Positions 52,496-62,113 are shown, counted from the first letter of the stretch. The stretch: DNA of 64,000 bases from Chelativorans alearensis (GCF_010993735.1 NZ_WQNI01000017.1:36316-100315); one strand, 5' to 3'. Numbers and translations are program-made. Notes: a model not told the origin generated them from the sequence alone.

Positions 52496-53484
52496 TTATA
52501 TTTCGCGGAACTCTGAACCAGTTCTGCTCTGTCCGGATGGCGATAGGAGAAGATCGCCAACGAGGGATGCGCGCTCTAATCGGGAACTGTGGGGGGTAGA
52601 TGCCAACCCCTGACTTCCGCAAAATACTCTAATATTAGATCGACACAAAACACCCGGATAACCTAAGAGTCGCCCGGCACTAAAACCTACGAGCCGTGCG
52701 ACGCGATAACCGAACGGCGGCACCGGTCTGATGGCGCCTGGTGCGCGCATCAATCCAGCCATCGTGGCAGCGCCGGCAGGGAAAAACAAGTGCTGCGGGC
52801 CATCCTTGTCCAGGACAGCCAACTCAATATCCGCGAAAAAGGCGCGGTGGTGATAGCGTTCCACATGATGGTAAATCCTGGTCGAACGACGCCCTGTACA
52901 CCTTGATCGGCATCAAGGTCGTATCAGCGATGCAGTGGACCGCGAATTGGTCCGCCGATGAGGACCGCTGATAATCCGCGAGCTCGCTACGGCACTTGTA
53001 AAGAGCGCGCTTCGCTCGCTGCTCCCTTCAGTGCTTCTGAGAATGTCTCGAGCACGGGAGGCAGGCTGCCCTCCACGGAGGAGGACACCGAATAGTGCTG
53101 GGCGACGTCGGCACCGGCCGTTTGGATAGGCGCGCCAGGAAGCCTCGCGCCACAATATCCGGCGTATGTCTGGAAAGCTACCGTGCCGACGAGAACGCCG
53201 CGAAGACAAAAGATTCCTGCGTCGCTCATGGCTTCGACGATGCCGCCGGTGCATCGGCCGGGCACCGTCAGATGGTATCGTACCTGCAGAATCTGACGAT
53301 ATTTGCGATCATCGTGATTCTACGAGCTTGCCCTCTTTCCATTACGCAGCGGCACCCGTAAATTGGAGCGGGCGGTAATGGAGGCTTGAGAAAAGGGCAT
53401 CTTAGGCGGCGATGTGAATTCCTAGGGGGCTCTGCGCAACCCCGGGGTTCGGTCGTTCGGCAATACGGCTGAGGCAAGGCGGGT
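52496..53484. other. Decayed interval before the AraC gene
   Basis: Nearly 1 kb with only fragments. A minus-strand frame at 52496-52864 (start MERYHHRAFFADIELAVLDK) is open for 122 codons, but its second half is not protein-like to my eye and I assign no function. A second fragment at 52987-53280 is listed separately. Confidence 0.4.
52987..53280 (-). pseudogene. Possible remnant of a nucleotidyltransferase-fold protein
   Basis: The piece GIFCLRGVLVGTVAFQTYAG, YCGARLPGAPIQTAGADVAQ recalls the GSU2403-type nucleotidyltransferase-fold proteins (LVGTxAFxxY, QTxDID). It lacks both ends expected of such a gene, and the acidic pair after QT is degraded (GAD instead of DID). Weak, by eye. Confidence 0.3.
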
Positions 53485-54396
53485 ATGCAAGACGGGGGCG
53501 AGGTCCTGGAACGCGGCGGTTCCGGGGCGGATTGGCGACGGGCCAATCGGCACATCTTCAATGGAATTCCGAAAAGCGCGGGACCGCGCGTGATCACCCT
53601 CCGGGGCGGCGCGTTTCACTCCGTTTGTCCGCCGGGATCGTACACATTCAAGGCGCGGGAGCATTTCGTGGGGGTGATGCTGGCGCCTTCGCCCGGAATA
53701 AGGGTGTCGCTCGGCGGCGACAAGGTCCACGAATACGACGCCGATGCTGGGATGATTGCGATTAGCCCCGCGAATGTGGAAAGCCACGTGACCTGGTCGT
53801 CCACTAAGGAGGGTGTAATCGTGGCGCTCACGCCCGAAAGCCTGCTCGAGCTGGCCGCCCAGGAACTCGATGCGGATAGTGCCGAGCTTCAGCCGCCGCC
53901 CTTCGGGACCGTCGATCCCCAGGCGCTGCAATACGCGCAGTTGCTGAAGGCGGAACTGACGCAGCGGGAAATCCCGAACGAGCTCTACGTTGACGCTTTG
54001 GTCACGATGTTCGGCGTGCATATCCTTCGCAATTACGCGGGGGTGCAAAAGTTGCCGCCGGCTCCGAAGGGCGGCCTGTCGAACCGCAGCGCCCGGAAGC
54101 TAAGGGAGTTCTTAAGCGTAAATTTTGCCAACAAAGTCTCGGTGGCCGAGCTTGCTGCCATCGCCGGCCTTTCGCCCCGCCACTTCATCCAGGTGTTCAC
54201 GAAGAGCTTCGGCGAGCCACCGCACAAGTATCTCCTCCGACTGCGTCTCGATTTCGCCGAAAACCTCCTCGTCGAAAGTGATCTATCGATCGCGGAAATC
54301 GCACATCTGAGCGGGTTCTCAGACCAGAGCCACCTGACGAACATCATGTCGAAATACCGGAACAGGACCCCAAAACAGGTGAGGCTGCAACGGTGA
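53485..54396 (+). CDS. AraC-family transcriptional regulator
   Basis: 303 residues. N-terminal cupin-like sensing region (residues ~40-125). C-terminal double helix-turn-helix: ANKVSVAELAAIAGLSPRHF, IQVFTKSFGEPPHKYLLRLR, LSIAEIAHLSGFSDQSHLTN, KYRNRTPKQVR, the full AraC/XylS domain. It stands 160 bp before the autotransporter operon on the same strand, so it is a candidate regulator of the surface cluster. The gap has no obvious terminator. Confidence 0.9.
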   Translation: MQDGGEVLERGGSGADWRRANRHIFNGIPKSAGPRVITLRGGAFHSVCPPGSYTFKAREHFVGVMLAPSPGIRVSLGGDKVHEYDADAGMIAISPANVESHVTWSSTKEGVIVALTPESLLELAAQELDADSAELQPPPFGTVDPQALQYAQLLKAELTQREIPNELYVDALVTMFGVHILRNYAGVQKLPPAPKGGLSNRSARKLREFLSVNFANKVSVAELAAIAGLSPRHFIQVFTKSFGEPPHKYLLRLRLDFAENLLVESDLSIAEIAHLSGFSDQSHLTNIMSKYRNRTPKQVRLQR

Positions 54397-54563
54397 TAGG
54401 GTGGACTTTTTGGCGGCCTGAGCGTGTGTGGTAAATCGGCCACATGGCCGTCTTGCGGTCCGAGACCGGATTTTCCTCCAAAGATTCAGCAGTTTCCCCA
54501 AATACCTGCCGCCGCAAATATGCACACGCTTAACATTGGATAACATTCGAGTGCGCTGTGGGT

Positions 54564-55019
54564 ATGTCCGGCAATCATTTGATGCGACATGTCAAATCTT
54601 CCACCGACGATCTACTCGCGGAAATTGAAATCTTTGCTCCAAAGGCCGAGGCGGCTTGGGCTGCCTTACAGCGCCAATACACCAGCCGGATCACCGAAGC
54701 GGAGATCGATCATCTCTTTGCCTGTTTCGTGCTTGGGTTGACCTCTCCGGCTTACGCCGAGCGGGAACCGGCCCTTCATTTCGATGTCTGCCGCGCGCTG
54801 GCGGCGGTCAAGCTTCCTCCGGAGCGGGTCCACGCTGCCCTCTACACAGTTCCGGAACCCACGCAGCCATGGCTTGCGAGCGCCTATGCGCTGATCGAGA
54901 GCCAGGGCGCGAAGATGGGGCGCGCTCTTCAGGAAACCACCTCCAATTTCGAAGATTTAACCGCCGGGGCGGATGCGGCAACAGAGCGCCCGGGCAACCA
55001 CGAGGGAAACGCAAAATGA
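54564..55019 (+). CDS. Small hypothetical protein coupled to the autotransporter
   Basis: 151 residues from the ATG at 54564 (a GTG at 54558 is possible; no clear ribosome site). No signal peptide or membrane helix; mostly helical, for example SSTDDLLAEIEIFAPKAEAA and PWLASAYALIESQGAKMGRA. I do not recognise a family. Its stop overlaps the start of the 1304-residue adhesin (ATGA), so the two are translated together, and it is probably a cytoplasmic partner or control protein for the adhesin. Coding status is supported by the coupling and by codon use like its neighbours. Confidence 0.6.
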   Translation: MSGNHLMRHVKSSTDDLLAEIEIFAPKAEAAWAALQRQYTSRITEAEIDHLFACFVLGLTSPAYAEREPALHFDVCRALAAVKLPPERVHAALYTVPEPTQPWLASAYALIESQGAKMGRALQETTSNFEDLTAGADAATERPGNHEGNAK

Positions 55020-58000
55020 CCACAGGCATCGAGAGGGAATCCCGTCGCGGATTTGTCGGCAATTGGGTTTCGGCTGGCGGCGACAGCCGCTCGCAGCGCC
55101 GCAGGCTGATGGCGGTGCTGCGCATGGCCCACCGTGCGCTCGGCCTCGGCCGCAAAGGTCTGGGGCTCGGCACGCTCGGTACCGGCGGCGCACCCAACCG
55201 TGTCATCAGCCTTCTCACTGGGTCCGCGCTCGCCTTGATCGGATCGATTCTGTTCGCCGACCCAGCCTACGCCGAGTACGTCGCCGGGGGCGGAACAACG
55301 GCCAATCCCGCCGGGGGCGGGATTGCGATCAGTGGTTCTGCAGGTTGCCCCGCTCAGGCGACAGTCAGCGGCGCTACCAACACTGGTGGCATTGCCATTG
55401 GATGCAGCACGGTTTCGAACGGAATTAACTCCACCGCAATCGGTGTTGGCGCCGATGCAATCGGAAACTCCGCTACAGCCATCGGTGTCAATGCGAATGC
55501 GAATGGAGTAAGCGCGTCTGCATTCGGCAATAACGCACGCGCTATGGTCACCAGCGCAACCGCGCTCGGCCAAAGTACTGCCGCGAGGGGACTAGGCTCC
55601 ACCGCGGTCGGCTTCCTCTCTGACGCAGGCGCCCAAAATGCCCTCGCTGTCGGCTCCCAGGCGAACGCGTCCGCGTTGAACTCCATCTATCTTGGCGCGC
55701 GCACTTTTGGAGCAGGCGCCAGTGCACAGAGCGCCATCGCCATCGGCACGGATGTGCAGGCATCCGCGACCGACGCCATTGCGATCGGACGCCAAAGCAA
55801 TGCCTCCGCCAATACGTCGGTTGCGCTCGGTGTCCTGTCCGTTGCGTCAGGGGCCAGCGGCTCCACCGCCGTCGGCGCCAATGCCAACGCCGGTGCGACC
55901 AATTCCACGGCCGTGGGTGTGTTCTCCGTCGCTTCCGGCCTGACCTCCTCTGCCTTCGGTCCGGGCGCGGTGGCCTCGGGCGAAAGGGCCACGGCAATCG
56001 GACCTAACGCCAATGCGAGTGTGCTGCGCAGCGTCGCAGTTGGAAGTTCTGCGGCGGCGTCCGCATTGGATGCGATTGCCCAAGGCACCAGCGCCAGCGC
56101 AAGCGATCAGAATGCCGTAGCTATCGGCTTCCAGACGATCGCATCCGGGTACAACTCCATCTATCTTGGCTCGCGCACTGTTGGAACAGGCGCCAGTGGA
56201 CAGAGCTCCATCGGCATCGGCACAGATGTGATAGCATCCCAGGCCGACGCCACAGCCATCGGCCGCAGCGCCACTGCAACAGCGATAAATTCGATGGCCC
56301 TTGGCCTGAACGCGAACGTATCCGGCGAAGCTTCACTCGCCATCGGCTATAACTCGTCGGTCACCGCCATTAACTCGGTCGCGATCGGTAACAGCGCGAC
56401 CAGCTCCGGCCAGAGCAACGTCGCCTTGGGCATTAACGCCACCGCCTCGGGATCGGAAGCCGCAACGGCGATCGGGCGCAGTTCCGTGGCGAGCGCGAAC
56501 AATGCGACGGCTGTCGGCCGCAATGCCGCCGCTTCGGGCGTCAACGCCATAGCCATGGGCACCGGCGCGCAGGCGAGTGGCGAGAACAGCATCAGCATCG
56601 GTACCGGCAACGTCGTCAGCGGCGCGAATTCCGCCGCCATCGGCGACCCTTCGATCATCACCGGTTCGGGCTCCTATTCGCTCGGCAATAACAACACGAT
56701 CAACGCCAACAACGCCTTCATCGTCGGCAGCGGCGTGACGATCCCCGTCGGCCTCGATGGCGCGGTCGTACTCGGCAATGCCTCGACGGTTTCGGCCGCC
56801 ACGCCCACGCCCAGCGCAGCGATCGCCGGCACCACCTACAATTTCGCGGGCGGCGCGCCTGCCGCAGGCGACGTGGTGAGCGTGGGCTCTGCGACCGCGC
56901 CGCGCCAGATCCAGAACGTCGCGGCCGGCCGGATCGACGGCAGCTCGACCGACGCGATCAACGGCTCGCAGCTCTATGCGACCAACCAGGCGGTCGACAG
57001 CGTCGCCACTTCCATCAACAACATCAACAACGGCGCGGGCATCAAGTACTTCCACGCCAACTCGGTCCTGCCGGATTCGCAGGCGCTGGGGACGGATTCC
57101 GTCGCCATCGGCCCAGGCGCGGTGGCCAACGGCACCGGCGACGTCGCAATCGGCTCCGGCGCGGAGTCGGGCACGACGACGGCAGTGGCGGGCGCGACGG
57201 TCGGCGGCACCGCCTATACCTTCGCGGGTGCGACGCCGGCCGGCGCCTTCTCGGTTGGCGCGCTCGGCGCCGAGCGCCAGATCCAGAACGTCGCGGCCGG
57301 GCGGCTCTCGAACAGCTCGACCGACGCGGTGAACGGCTCGCAGCTCTTCGCGACCAACCAGCAGGTCACGCAGAACACGACCGACATCACCAATCTCGGC
57401 AACACGGTCAACAACATCGCCGGCGACACATCGACGGCCTTTACCGACGCGAATGGCGACGGCATCCGCTATGTGCGCACCAACGACAGGACGCTTCCCG
57501 TCAGCGATTCCTCCGCGCAAGGCATCGGTTCCACCGCGGTCGGGTATGACGCGACGGCCATAGCCGACAGTTCGCTGGCGCTTGGCCGTGACAGCCAGGC
57601 CAGCATCGTAGGGGGCGTCGCGCTTGGTTCCGGATCGATCGCCGATCGGGCGCTGGCCCCGGCCACCGGCCAGATTCCGGCCGGGGCAACCAACTTCATT
57701 GAATACAATACGACCGACAAGACGCTGCTTGGCGCCGTGTCGGTCGGCACGGATACCTCGTACCGGCAGATCACCAATGTCGCGGACGGCACGAATGCCC
57801 AGGACGCGGTGACGATCCGCCAGCTCCAGGGCGCCATCGCCTCGGTCGCGGCGACCCCGTCCATGTATTTCCATGCCAATTCGGCGGCTGGCGATTCCCT
57901 TGCCGTCGGCGCGGAGTCGATCGCGGTCGGCCCGACGACGGTGGTCAACGGCGACAACGGCATCGGCATCGGCAATGGCGCGATCGTCGACCAGATCGCG

Positions 58001-58930
58001 CCGGGCGGAACGGCCATCGGCCAGAACGCTCACGTCATGCTGGCCGACGGCATCGCTTTCGGCACGAATTCTCGCTCGGGGGGTATTCAATCCGTCGCCA
58101 TCGGCGCGGGCGCTCAAAGCGACCACGCCAACAGCGTCGCGCTTGGCGCGGGATCGGCGACGCAGGCCACGGTGGCTACCGCCGGCACGACCATCAACGG
58201 TGAGACCTACGATTTCGCCGGCGCCGCTCCGGTTGGCACCGTGAGCGTCGGCGACGCCGGCGCCGAACGGACTATCACCAACGTCGCAGCCGGGCGCATT
58301 TCGGCAGACAGCACCGACGCCATCAACGGCTCACAGCTATACGCCACGAACCAAGCGCTCAATGACCTGTCCGTCGAGATCGGCGATGTGGGAAAGATTG
58401 CCAACAATGCGGTCACCTATGAGACCGTCACCAACCCCGACGGATCGGTGACGAGGACCAACAATGTGACCCTGCAGGGCGGCGATCCCAGTGCGCCGGT
58501 CGTCATCTCGAATGTCGGGGCAGGCGTCGCCAACACCGACGCCGTCAATGTTGCGCAGCTGAACGAGGCCAGGTCCTTGGCCGTCGAGACGGCGAACGAC
58601 TATACGGACCAGGTCGCTGCAACGACGTTGGATCAGGCCAACGACTATACCGACCAAAAGTTCGATCAATTGAACCAGGAGTACGGCGCAATCCGCGACG
58701 AGGCGAGACAGGCCGCTGCCATAGGGCTTGCCGCGGCATCGCTCCGCTACGACGATCGTCCCGGCAAGCTCAGCGTGGCCATGGGGGCAGGCTACTGGCG
58801 GAGCGAAGCTGCACTTGCCTTCGGGGCGGGCTATACCAGTGAAAACGGACGTGTCCGCGCGAATCTGTCGGGAACGACGACTGACGGGCACTGGGGCGTC
58901 GGCGCGGGTCTCAGCTTCACTCTGAACTGA
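55016..58930 (+). CDS. Trimeric autotransporter adhesin (YadA-like)
   Basis: 1304 residues. A long N-terminus with a signal peptide (hydrophobic ISLLTGSALALIGSILFADP, cleavage near AYAEY). Head of repeated ~14-residue units (SxAIGxxAxA pattern) at ~137-580. Necks at ~629-658, ~753-781 and ~1085-1113, each reading (I/T)NVAAGR...STDA(I/V)NGSQL(Y/F)ATNQ. Stalk pieces follow (~919-941, ~1162-1199). The C-terminal anchor at ~1225-1304 begins EARQAAAIGLAAASLRYDD and ends GLSFTLN, the YadA barrel. The trimer sits in the outer membrane and mediates adhesion or autoagglutination. First large gene of a surface operon. Confidence 0.95.
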   Translation: MTTGIERESRRGFVGNWVSAGGDSRSQRRRLMAVLRMAHRALGLGRKGLGLGTLGTGGAPNRVISLLTGSALALIGSILFADPAYAEYVAGGGTTANPAGGGIAISGSAGCPAQATVSGATNTGGIAIGCSTVSNGINSTAIGVGADAIGNSATAIGVNANANGVSASAFGNNARAMVTSATALGQSTAARGLGSTAVGFLSDAGAQNALAVGSQANASALNSIYLGARTFGAGASAQSAIAIGTDVQASATDAIAIGRQSNASANTSVALGVLSVASGASGSTAVGANANAGATNSTAVGVFSVASGLTSSAFGPGAVASGERATAIGPNANASVLRSVAVGSSAAASALDAIAQGTSASASDQNAVAIGFQTIASGYNSIYLGSRTVGTGASGQSSIGIGTDVIASQADATAIGRSATATAINSMALGLNANVSGEASLAIGYNSSVTAINSVAIGNSATSSGQSNVALGINATASGSEAATAIGRSSVASANNATAVGRNAAASGVNAIAMGTGAQASGENSISIGTGNVVSGANSAAIGDPSIITGSGSYSLGNNNTINANNAFIVGSGVTIPVGLDGAVVLGNASTVSAATPTPSAAIAGTTYNFAGGAPAAGDVVSVGSATAPRQIQNVAAGRIDGSSTDAINGSQLYATNQAVDSVATSINNINNGAGIKYFHANSVLPDSQALGTDSVAIGPGAVANGTGDVAIGSGAESGTTTAVAGATVGGTAYTFAGATPAGAFSVGALGAERQIQNVAAGRLSNSSTDAVNGSQLFATNQQVTQNTTDITNLGNTVNNIAGDTSTAFTDANGDGIRYVRTNDRTLPVSDSSAQGIGSTAVGYDATAIADSSLALGRDSQASIVGGVALGSGSIADRALAPATGQIPAGATNFIEYNTTDKTLLGAVSVGTDTSYRQITNVADGTNAQDAVTIRQLQGAIASVAATPSMYFHANSAAGDSLAVGAESIAVGPTTVVNGDNGIGIGNGAIVDQIAPGGTAIGQNAHVMLADGIAFGTNSRSGGIQSVAIGAGAQSDHANSVALGAGSATQATVATAGTTINGETYDFAGAAPVGTVSVGDAGAERTITNVAAGRISADSTDAINGSQLYATNQALNDLSVEIGDVGKIANNAVTYETVTNPDGSVTRTNNVTLQGGDPSAPVVISNVGAGVANTDAVNVAQLNEARSLAVETANDYTDQVAATTLDQANDYTDQKFDQLNQEYGAIRDEARQAAAIGLAAASLRYDDRPGKLSVAMGAGYWRSEAALAFGAGYTSENGRVRANLSGTTTDGHWGVGAGLSFTLN

Positions 58931-58937
58931 GGCCGTC

Positions 58938-59513
58938 ATGTTCAGGCACGCGGCCTCTGCCGTCCCGATTGTTATGGCTTGCCTCTTCCTGTCCGGTCCG
59001 TATGCGGCCGGGCAGGAGGTGATTTCTGCCGGCTTTCGTATCAAGCCCTCCGAGGTGGCAATACCTCAGGATGTGAAGCTGGGGGATTATCAACGAACCA
59101 TCAGGCCGTTCGAGAACTGGACGCTGATCTGCGATGAGAACCTGGAAAAACGCCAGCGTATCTGCAACGTAACCCAGGTGATCGAGAATCAGGCTGGACA
59201 GTTGGCTTTCAGTTGGTCGCTTGCCGCCACGCAAGAGGGAAAGCCTTACATGATCTTGCGGACAGCACCTGTGGCAAAGACAGACGGTCTGGTCTCGTTC
59301 AAATTCGAGGGGCGCGAGGAACCGGTCAAAGTTCAACTGGACGGCTGCAATCAAGTGGTGTGCGTCGGCATGCTGCCGGTCGGCCCCATCATGCGTGAAC
59401 AGATTTCGAAAAACGCGGCGCCGGCCGTCTCCTATCCCACGACGGATGGGAGGACGGTCAGCGTGACCGCGACCCTCAAGGGCCTTTCTGATGCCGTTGA
59501 GGCCATAAATTGA
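58938..59513 (+). CDS. Invasion-associated locus B (IalB) family protein 1
   Basis: 191 residues, GAGG before the ATG, 7 bp after the adhesin stop. Signal peptide to about AAGQEV. IalB domain: PFENWTLICDENLEKRQRIC, then VIENQAGQLAFSWSLAATQE and LDGCNQVVCVG. Four cysteines after the signal peptide could form two disulfides. IalB proteins of Bartonella and relatives are periplasmic or envelope proteins linked to host-cell entry; in free-living bacteria their role is unknown. Co-transcribed with the adhesin. Confidence 0.88.
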   Translation: MFRHAASAVPIVMACLFLSGPYAAGQEVISAGFRIKPSEVAIPQDVKLGDYQRTIRPFENWTLICDENLEKRQRICNVTQVIENQAGQLAFSWSLAATQEGKPYMILRTAPVAKTDGLVSFKFEGREEPVKVQLDGCNQVVCVGMLPVGPIMREQISKNAAPAVSYPTTDGRTVSVTATLKGLSDAVEAIN

Positions 59514-59527
59514 TGGAGACACCCTCG

Positions 59528-60208
59528 ATGAATCAACGGTCGATCCACGATCGGATAATGTCCCGGAACCAGGATAAAGATGCCGTTCAGGACGGTGTCG
59601 CCGATCGGAGCAGGCCGAGCCGAAGCTGGTTGAGAACGGCGGTCTTCTCGCTGCTCGCAGTTGCCGCCGTCGGCGCTGCCGGCTTCACCGCCATGCGATA
59701 CGATGTGATTGGGAATTTCGTATCGCAGCCGGCGGTGGCAAAGACCAACGAAGCCAGCCAAACGCTGGCCGATACGCCATTTCTGCAGCACGCCAAGCAG
59801 GCCGGTTTGCAATCCTGCTCCACCGTCTTTCCGGTTCTCGGGGAACTGCTGACGAACGGCACGACCTACAGCGTTCAGTCGATCTGGAACAATGAGGCCG
59901 CCGACGAGCACGCCGTGCAAGCTCTGGTGGGCATGAACTATGCCGCGGAGGGCTACAGCGGTCCGGCGGCAGGCGTCGTATTCGCCGCGCCTACCGCATC
60001 CGCCTGCGAAGGCTCAATGGTCCGCGTGGCACCGTTCGGTGCTGCCTGCGCAGACATTCCGGCCATGCTTCCGGAAGGAAGCAAGCTCGTCAACAATCTC
60101 GGGCAGATCGGCATCTATGAACTTGCCAATGGCGGGGGTAACGCGATGCTTCTGCCTGCCGGCAACAGCTGCGTCGTCATTTCCGTGGCCTCGGCGGCCG
60201 GAAAATAA
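59528..60208 (+). CDS. Inner-membrane-anchored four-cysteine protein of unknown function
   Basis: 226 residues from ATG 59528 (GGAG 9 nt upstream; ATG 59513, overlapping the IalB stop, is possible). About 35 cytoplasmic residues rich in Arg/Asp, one membrane helix (LRTAVFSLLAVAAVGAAGFT), then a periplasmic domain with exactly four Cys (QSCST, SACEG, AACAD, NSCVV). I know no family for it. Position between two IalB genes suggests work in the envelope with the adhesin. Confidence 0.72.
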   Translation: MNQRSIHDRIMSRNQDKDAVQDGVADRSRPSRSWLRTAVFSLLAVAAVGAAGFTAMRYDVIGNFVSQPAVAKTNEASQTLADTPFLQHAKQAGLQSCSTVFPVLGELLTNGTTYSVQSIWNNEAADEHAVQALVGMNYAAEGYSGPAAGVVFAAPTASACEGSMVRVAPFGAACADIPAMLPEGSKLVNNLGQIGIYELANGGGNAMLLPAGNSCVVISVASAAGK

Positions 60209-60219
60209 GGGAGCGCAAA

Positions 60220-60699
60220 ATGAAACCATGGTCTGCCATTGCAGCGATCGGCATGCTGTTGGTGTGCACAGGGCAGCTCGGCGCGGCCGATCTCCCCACA
60301 ACGGCTGGGGAAGTACCGGTTCCGCCGCCTCAAGAGGAGCGCGGCATCTGGGCGGCAATTGCCTACTCCGAGGTGGACGAAAAGCACGGCTTCTTTTGGG
60401 GCGCCGACAAGCGGCAGGAGGCAATGGACATTGCACTCAAGCACTGCGAGCGGAACGAGGGCAGCGCGTGCGTCGTTGTAAGCGTGTTCCGCAATCATCG
60501 TCATTGGGATGACGACGATGAAACCGGGTTTCCCTATCACCACTGCGGCGCGCTCGCCGTGGGCGGGGAGACGACCGGCCGACCTGCCAGTTGGGGTGCA
60601 GAGGCGGCACAAACCCGCCGGGAAGCCGAAGATCTCGCGCTACAGACCTGCGAGCAGGCCGGTGAGGAATGCAAAATTCGCGAGTGGGTATGTACATGA
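60220..60699 (+). CDS. DUF4189-type secreted protein
   Basis: 159 residues, GGGAG before ATG, signal peptide ending LGAADL. Body: GIWAAIAYSEVDEKHGFFWG, then EAMDIALKHCE, CVVVSVF, HHCGALAVGG, EAEDLALQTCEQAG and final REWVC. This is the DUF4189 pattern of repeated S/A-x-A-x3-AL-x2-C elements and paired cysteines. Function of the family is unknown; exported. Its stop overlaps the next start. Confidence 0.8.
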   Translation: MKPWSAIAAIGMLLVCTGQLGAADLPTTAGEVPVPPPQEERGIWAAIAYSEVDEKHGFFWGADKRQEAMDIALKHCERNEGSACVVVSVFRNHRHWDDDDETGFPYHHCGALAVGGETTGRPASWGAEAAQTRREAEDLALQTCEQAGEECKIREWVCT

Positions 60700-61232
60700 G
60701 GCTTCGTTCGAGGGCCGCTTCCGCGTGCGGGGCAATCATATTCTCATTGATGTCGCCCGCATCGGCCCAGCAACAGGTGGCGGCACTTCCGAACGGAGCG
60801 TCCTCCCTCCGCGAGGTATATCAGGACTGGAGCGTGGCGTGCTCCGTTCAGGAGAACGCGAGGGTCTGTTCGCTCTCGCAGGACCAGGTGCAGCAGAACG
60901 GCCACAGGATTCTTGCGGTAGAGATGCAGGGACGCGCGGACGGTTCGGCAACCGCCACCATGCTTCTGCCCTTCGGCATCTTGCTCGATTCCGGCGTGAC
61001 GCCGCAGATCGACGACCAGCCGCCGTTGCCCCTGCTGCGGTTCAGAACCTGCCTGCCCACAGGGTGTCTTGCCGTGTTTTCGATCGATCCGCCAACGCTC
61101 GAGAGGATGAGAGGAGGCACGGTGCTGAAGCTCAATGTCACGACCGCTGCCGAGACCCAGCTGACCTTCCCGGTGTCCCTCAGCGGCCTGACCGCAGCGC
61201 TCGATCGCATGGCTGCGTTAAGCGCGCGTTGA
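60696..61232 (+). CDS. IalB-family protein 2
   Basis: 178 residues from the ATG overlapping the DUF4189 stop (ATGA). Signal peptide ending PASAQQQ. VYQDWSVACSVQENARVCSL, SATATMLLPFGILLDSGVTP, and FRTCLPTGCLAVF are IalB-domain landmarks, with four Cys. Less than half identical by eye to IalB 1, so an old duplication or separate recruitment. Envelope protein of the same operon. Confidence 0.86.
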   Translation: MRLRSRAASACGAIIFSLMSPASAQQQVAALPNGASSLREVYQDWSVACSVQENARVCSLSQDQVQQNGHRILAVEMQGRADGSATATMLLPFGILLDSGVTPQIDDQPPLPLLRFRTCLPTGCLAVFSIDPPTLERMRGGTVLKLNVTTAAETQLTFPVSLSGLTAALDRMAALSAR

Positions 61233-61360
61233 AGGGGCATCGGGGCCTTTACGCAGCGGAGCCGCGCGCCCGGTCGGTTCGGGGCGGTCCTGGAAATCCT
61301 GCGCCGACGTCCTTAGCTAATGCAGGTCACCGGCCGATGCATCAGCAAGGACTCTTCTCC

Positions 61361-62113
61361 ATGGACATAAACAAGCTTCTCGAAGGCTTTCTGGGCTCCC
61401 AAGGGAGTGCGCATCCCTCCAAACCACGGGGGCACTCACCGGTCGATCAGATCCGATCGGGCCTTCCAGGGGGGCTCGCAGGCGGGGCCGCGGCAGGTGG
61501 ACTGCTCGCGCTCTTGCTTGGCACCAAGGCAGGACGCAAGCTTGGCGGAAAGGCGCTGAAGTATGGTGGTATGGCCGTCGTTGCCGGCCTCGCCTACAAG
61601 GCCTATCAGGACTGGAAGCAGAACAAGCCGTCGGGCAACGAGGCCGAGCCGCTCAATCTGCCGAAGCCGCCCGATGGCAGTGGCTTTGACGTCGACCATG
61701 ATCGGGATCACGCGGGACAGGATTTTCGGCTCGCGCTGATGCGCGCGATGATCTCGGCGGCAAAATCCGACGACCATATCGACCAGGCGGAGCACGGCCA
61801 CATTCGCGATCAGATCAAGGAAATGGGGTTCGGCGCAGAGGAGAAGGCAGCCATGCTCGACTATTTCTCGGCTCCCGCCGATCCCATCGAAGTGGCGCGG
61901 CTTGCTCGAACCGACGCCCAGCGCGCCGAACTCTATCTCGCCTCGGTACTGGCCGTCGATCCGGACACCGCCGAGGAGCGGCGCTATCTCGACGAGCTGG
62001 CGCGTCAGCTGGGAATGCCGGACGGGCTGCGCGATCATCTCGATCTCGAGGCGGCTGCGGCCCGGCGACAACTCAGCGCTGCCGAGAGTTCGAGCGAAAC
62101 GGGGTCAAGTTGA
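61361..62113 (+). CDS. DUF533 (YebE-like) protein
   Basis: 250 residues from MDINKLLEGFLGSQ (AAGGA about 11 nt upstream). Glycine-rich hydrophobic segment GGLAGGAAAGGLLALLLGTK and GMAVVAGLAYKAYQ (one or two membrane passes), then a TerB-like helical domain LALMRAMISAAKSDDHIDQA, GHIRDQIKEMGF. DUF533 proteins are inner-membrane proteins of unknown role, in some bacteria part of envelope-stress regulons. Separated from IalB 2 by 128 bp; may be the last gene of the cluster. Confidence 0.85.
   Translation: MDINKLLEGFLGSQGSAHPSKPRGHSPVDQIRSGLPGGLAGGAAAGGLLALLLGTKAGRKLGGKALKYGGMAVVAGLAYKAYQDWKQNKPSGNEAEPLNLPKPPDGSGFDVDHDRDHAGQDFRLALMRAMISAAKSDDHIDQAEHGHIRDQIKEMGFGAEEKAAMLDYFSAPADPIEVARLARTDAQRAELYLASVLAVDPDTAEERRYLDELARQLGMPDGLRDHLDLEAAAARRQLSAAESSSETGSS

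Noticed and set aside
55428..56790. CRISPR-like or satellite repeats
   Set aside because: The regular units are coding repeats of the adhesin head in one frame, with no spacers or palindromic repeats.
56333..58126. Open frame of 597 codons antisense to the adhesin
   Set aside because: Its repetitive Ala/Asp/Arg text is the mirror of the repetitive adhesin codons; no start signal or family features.
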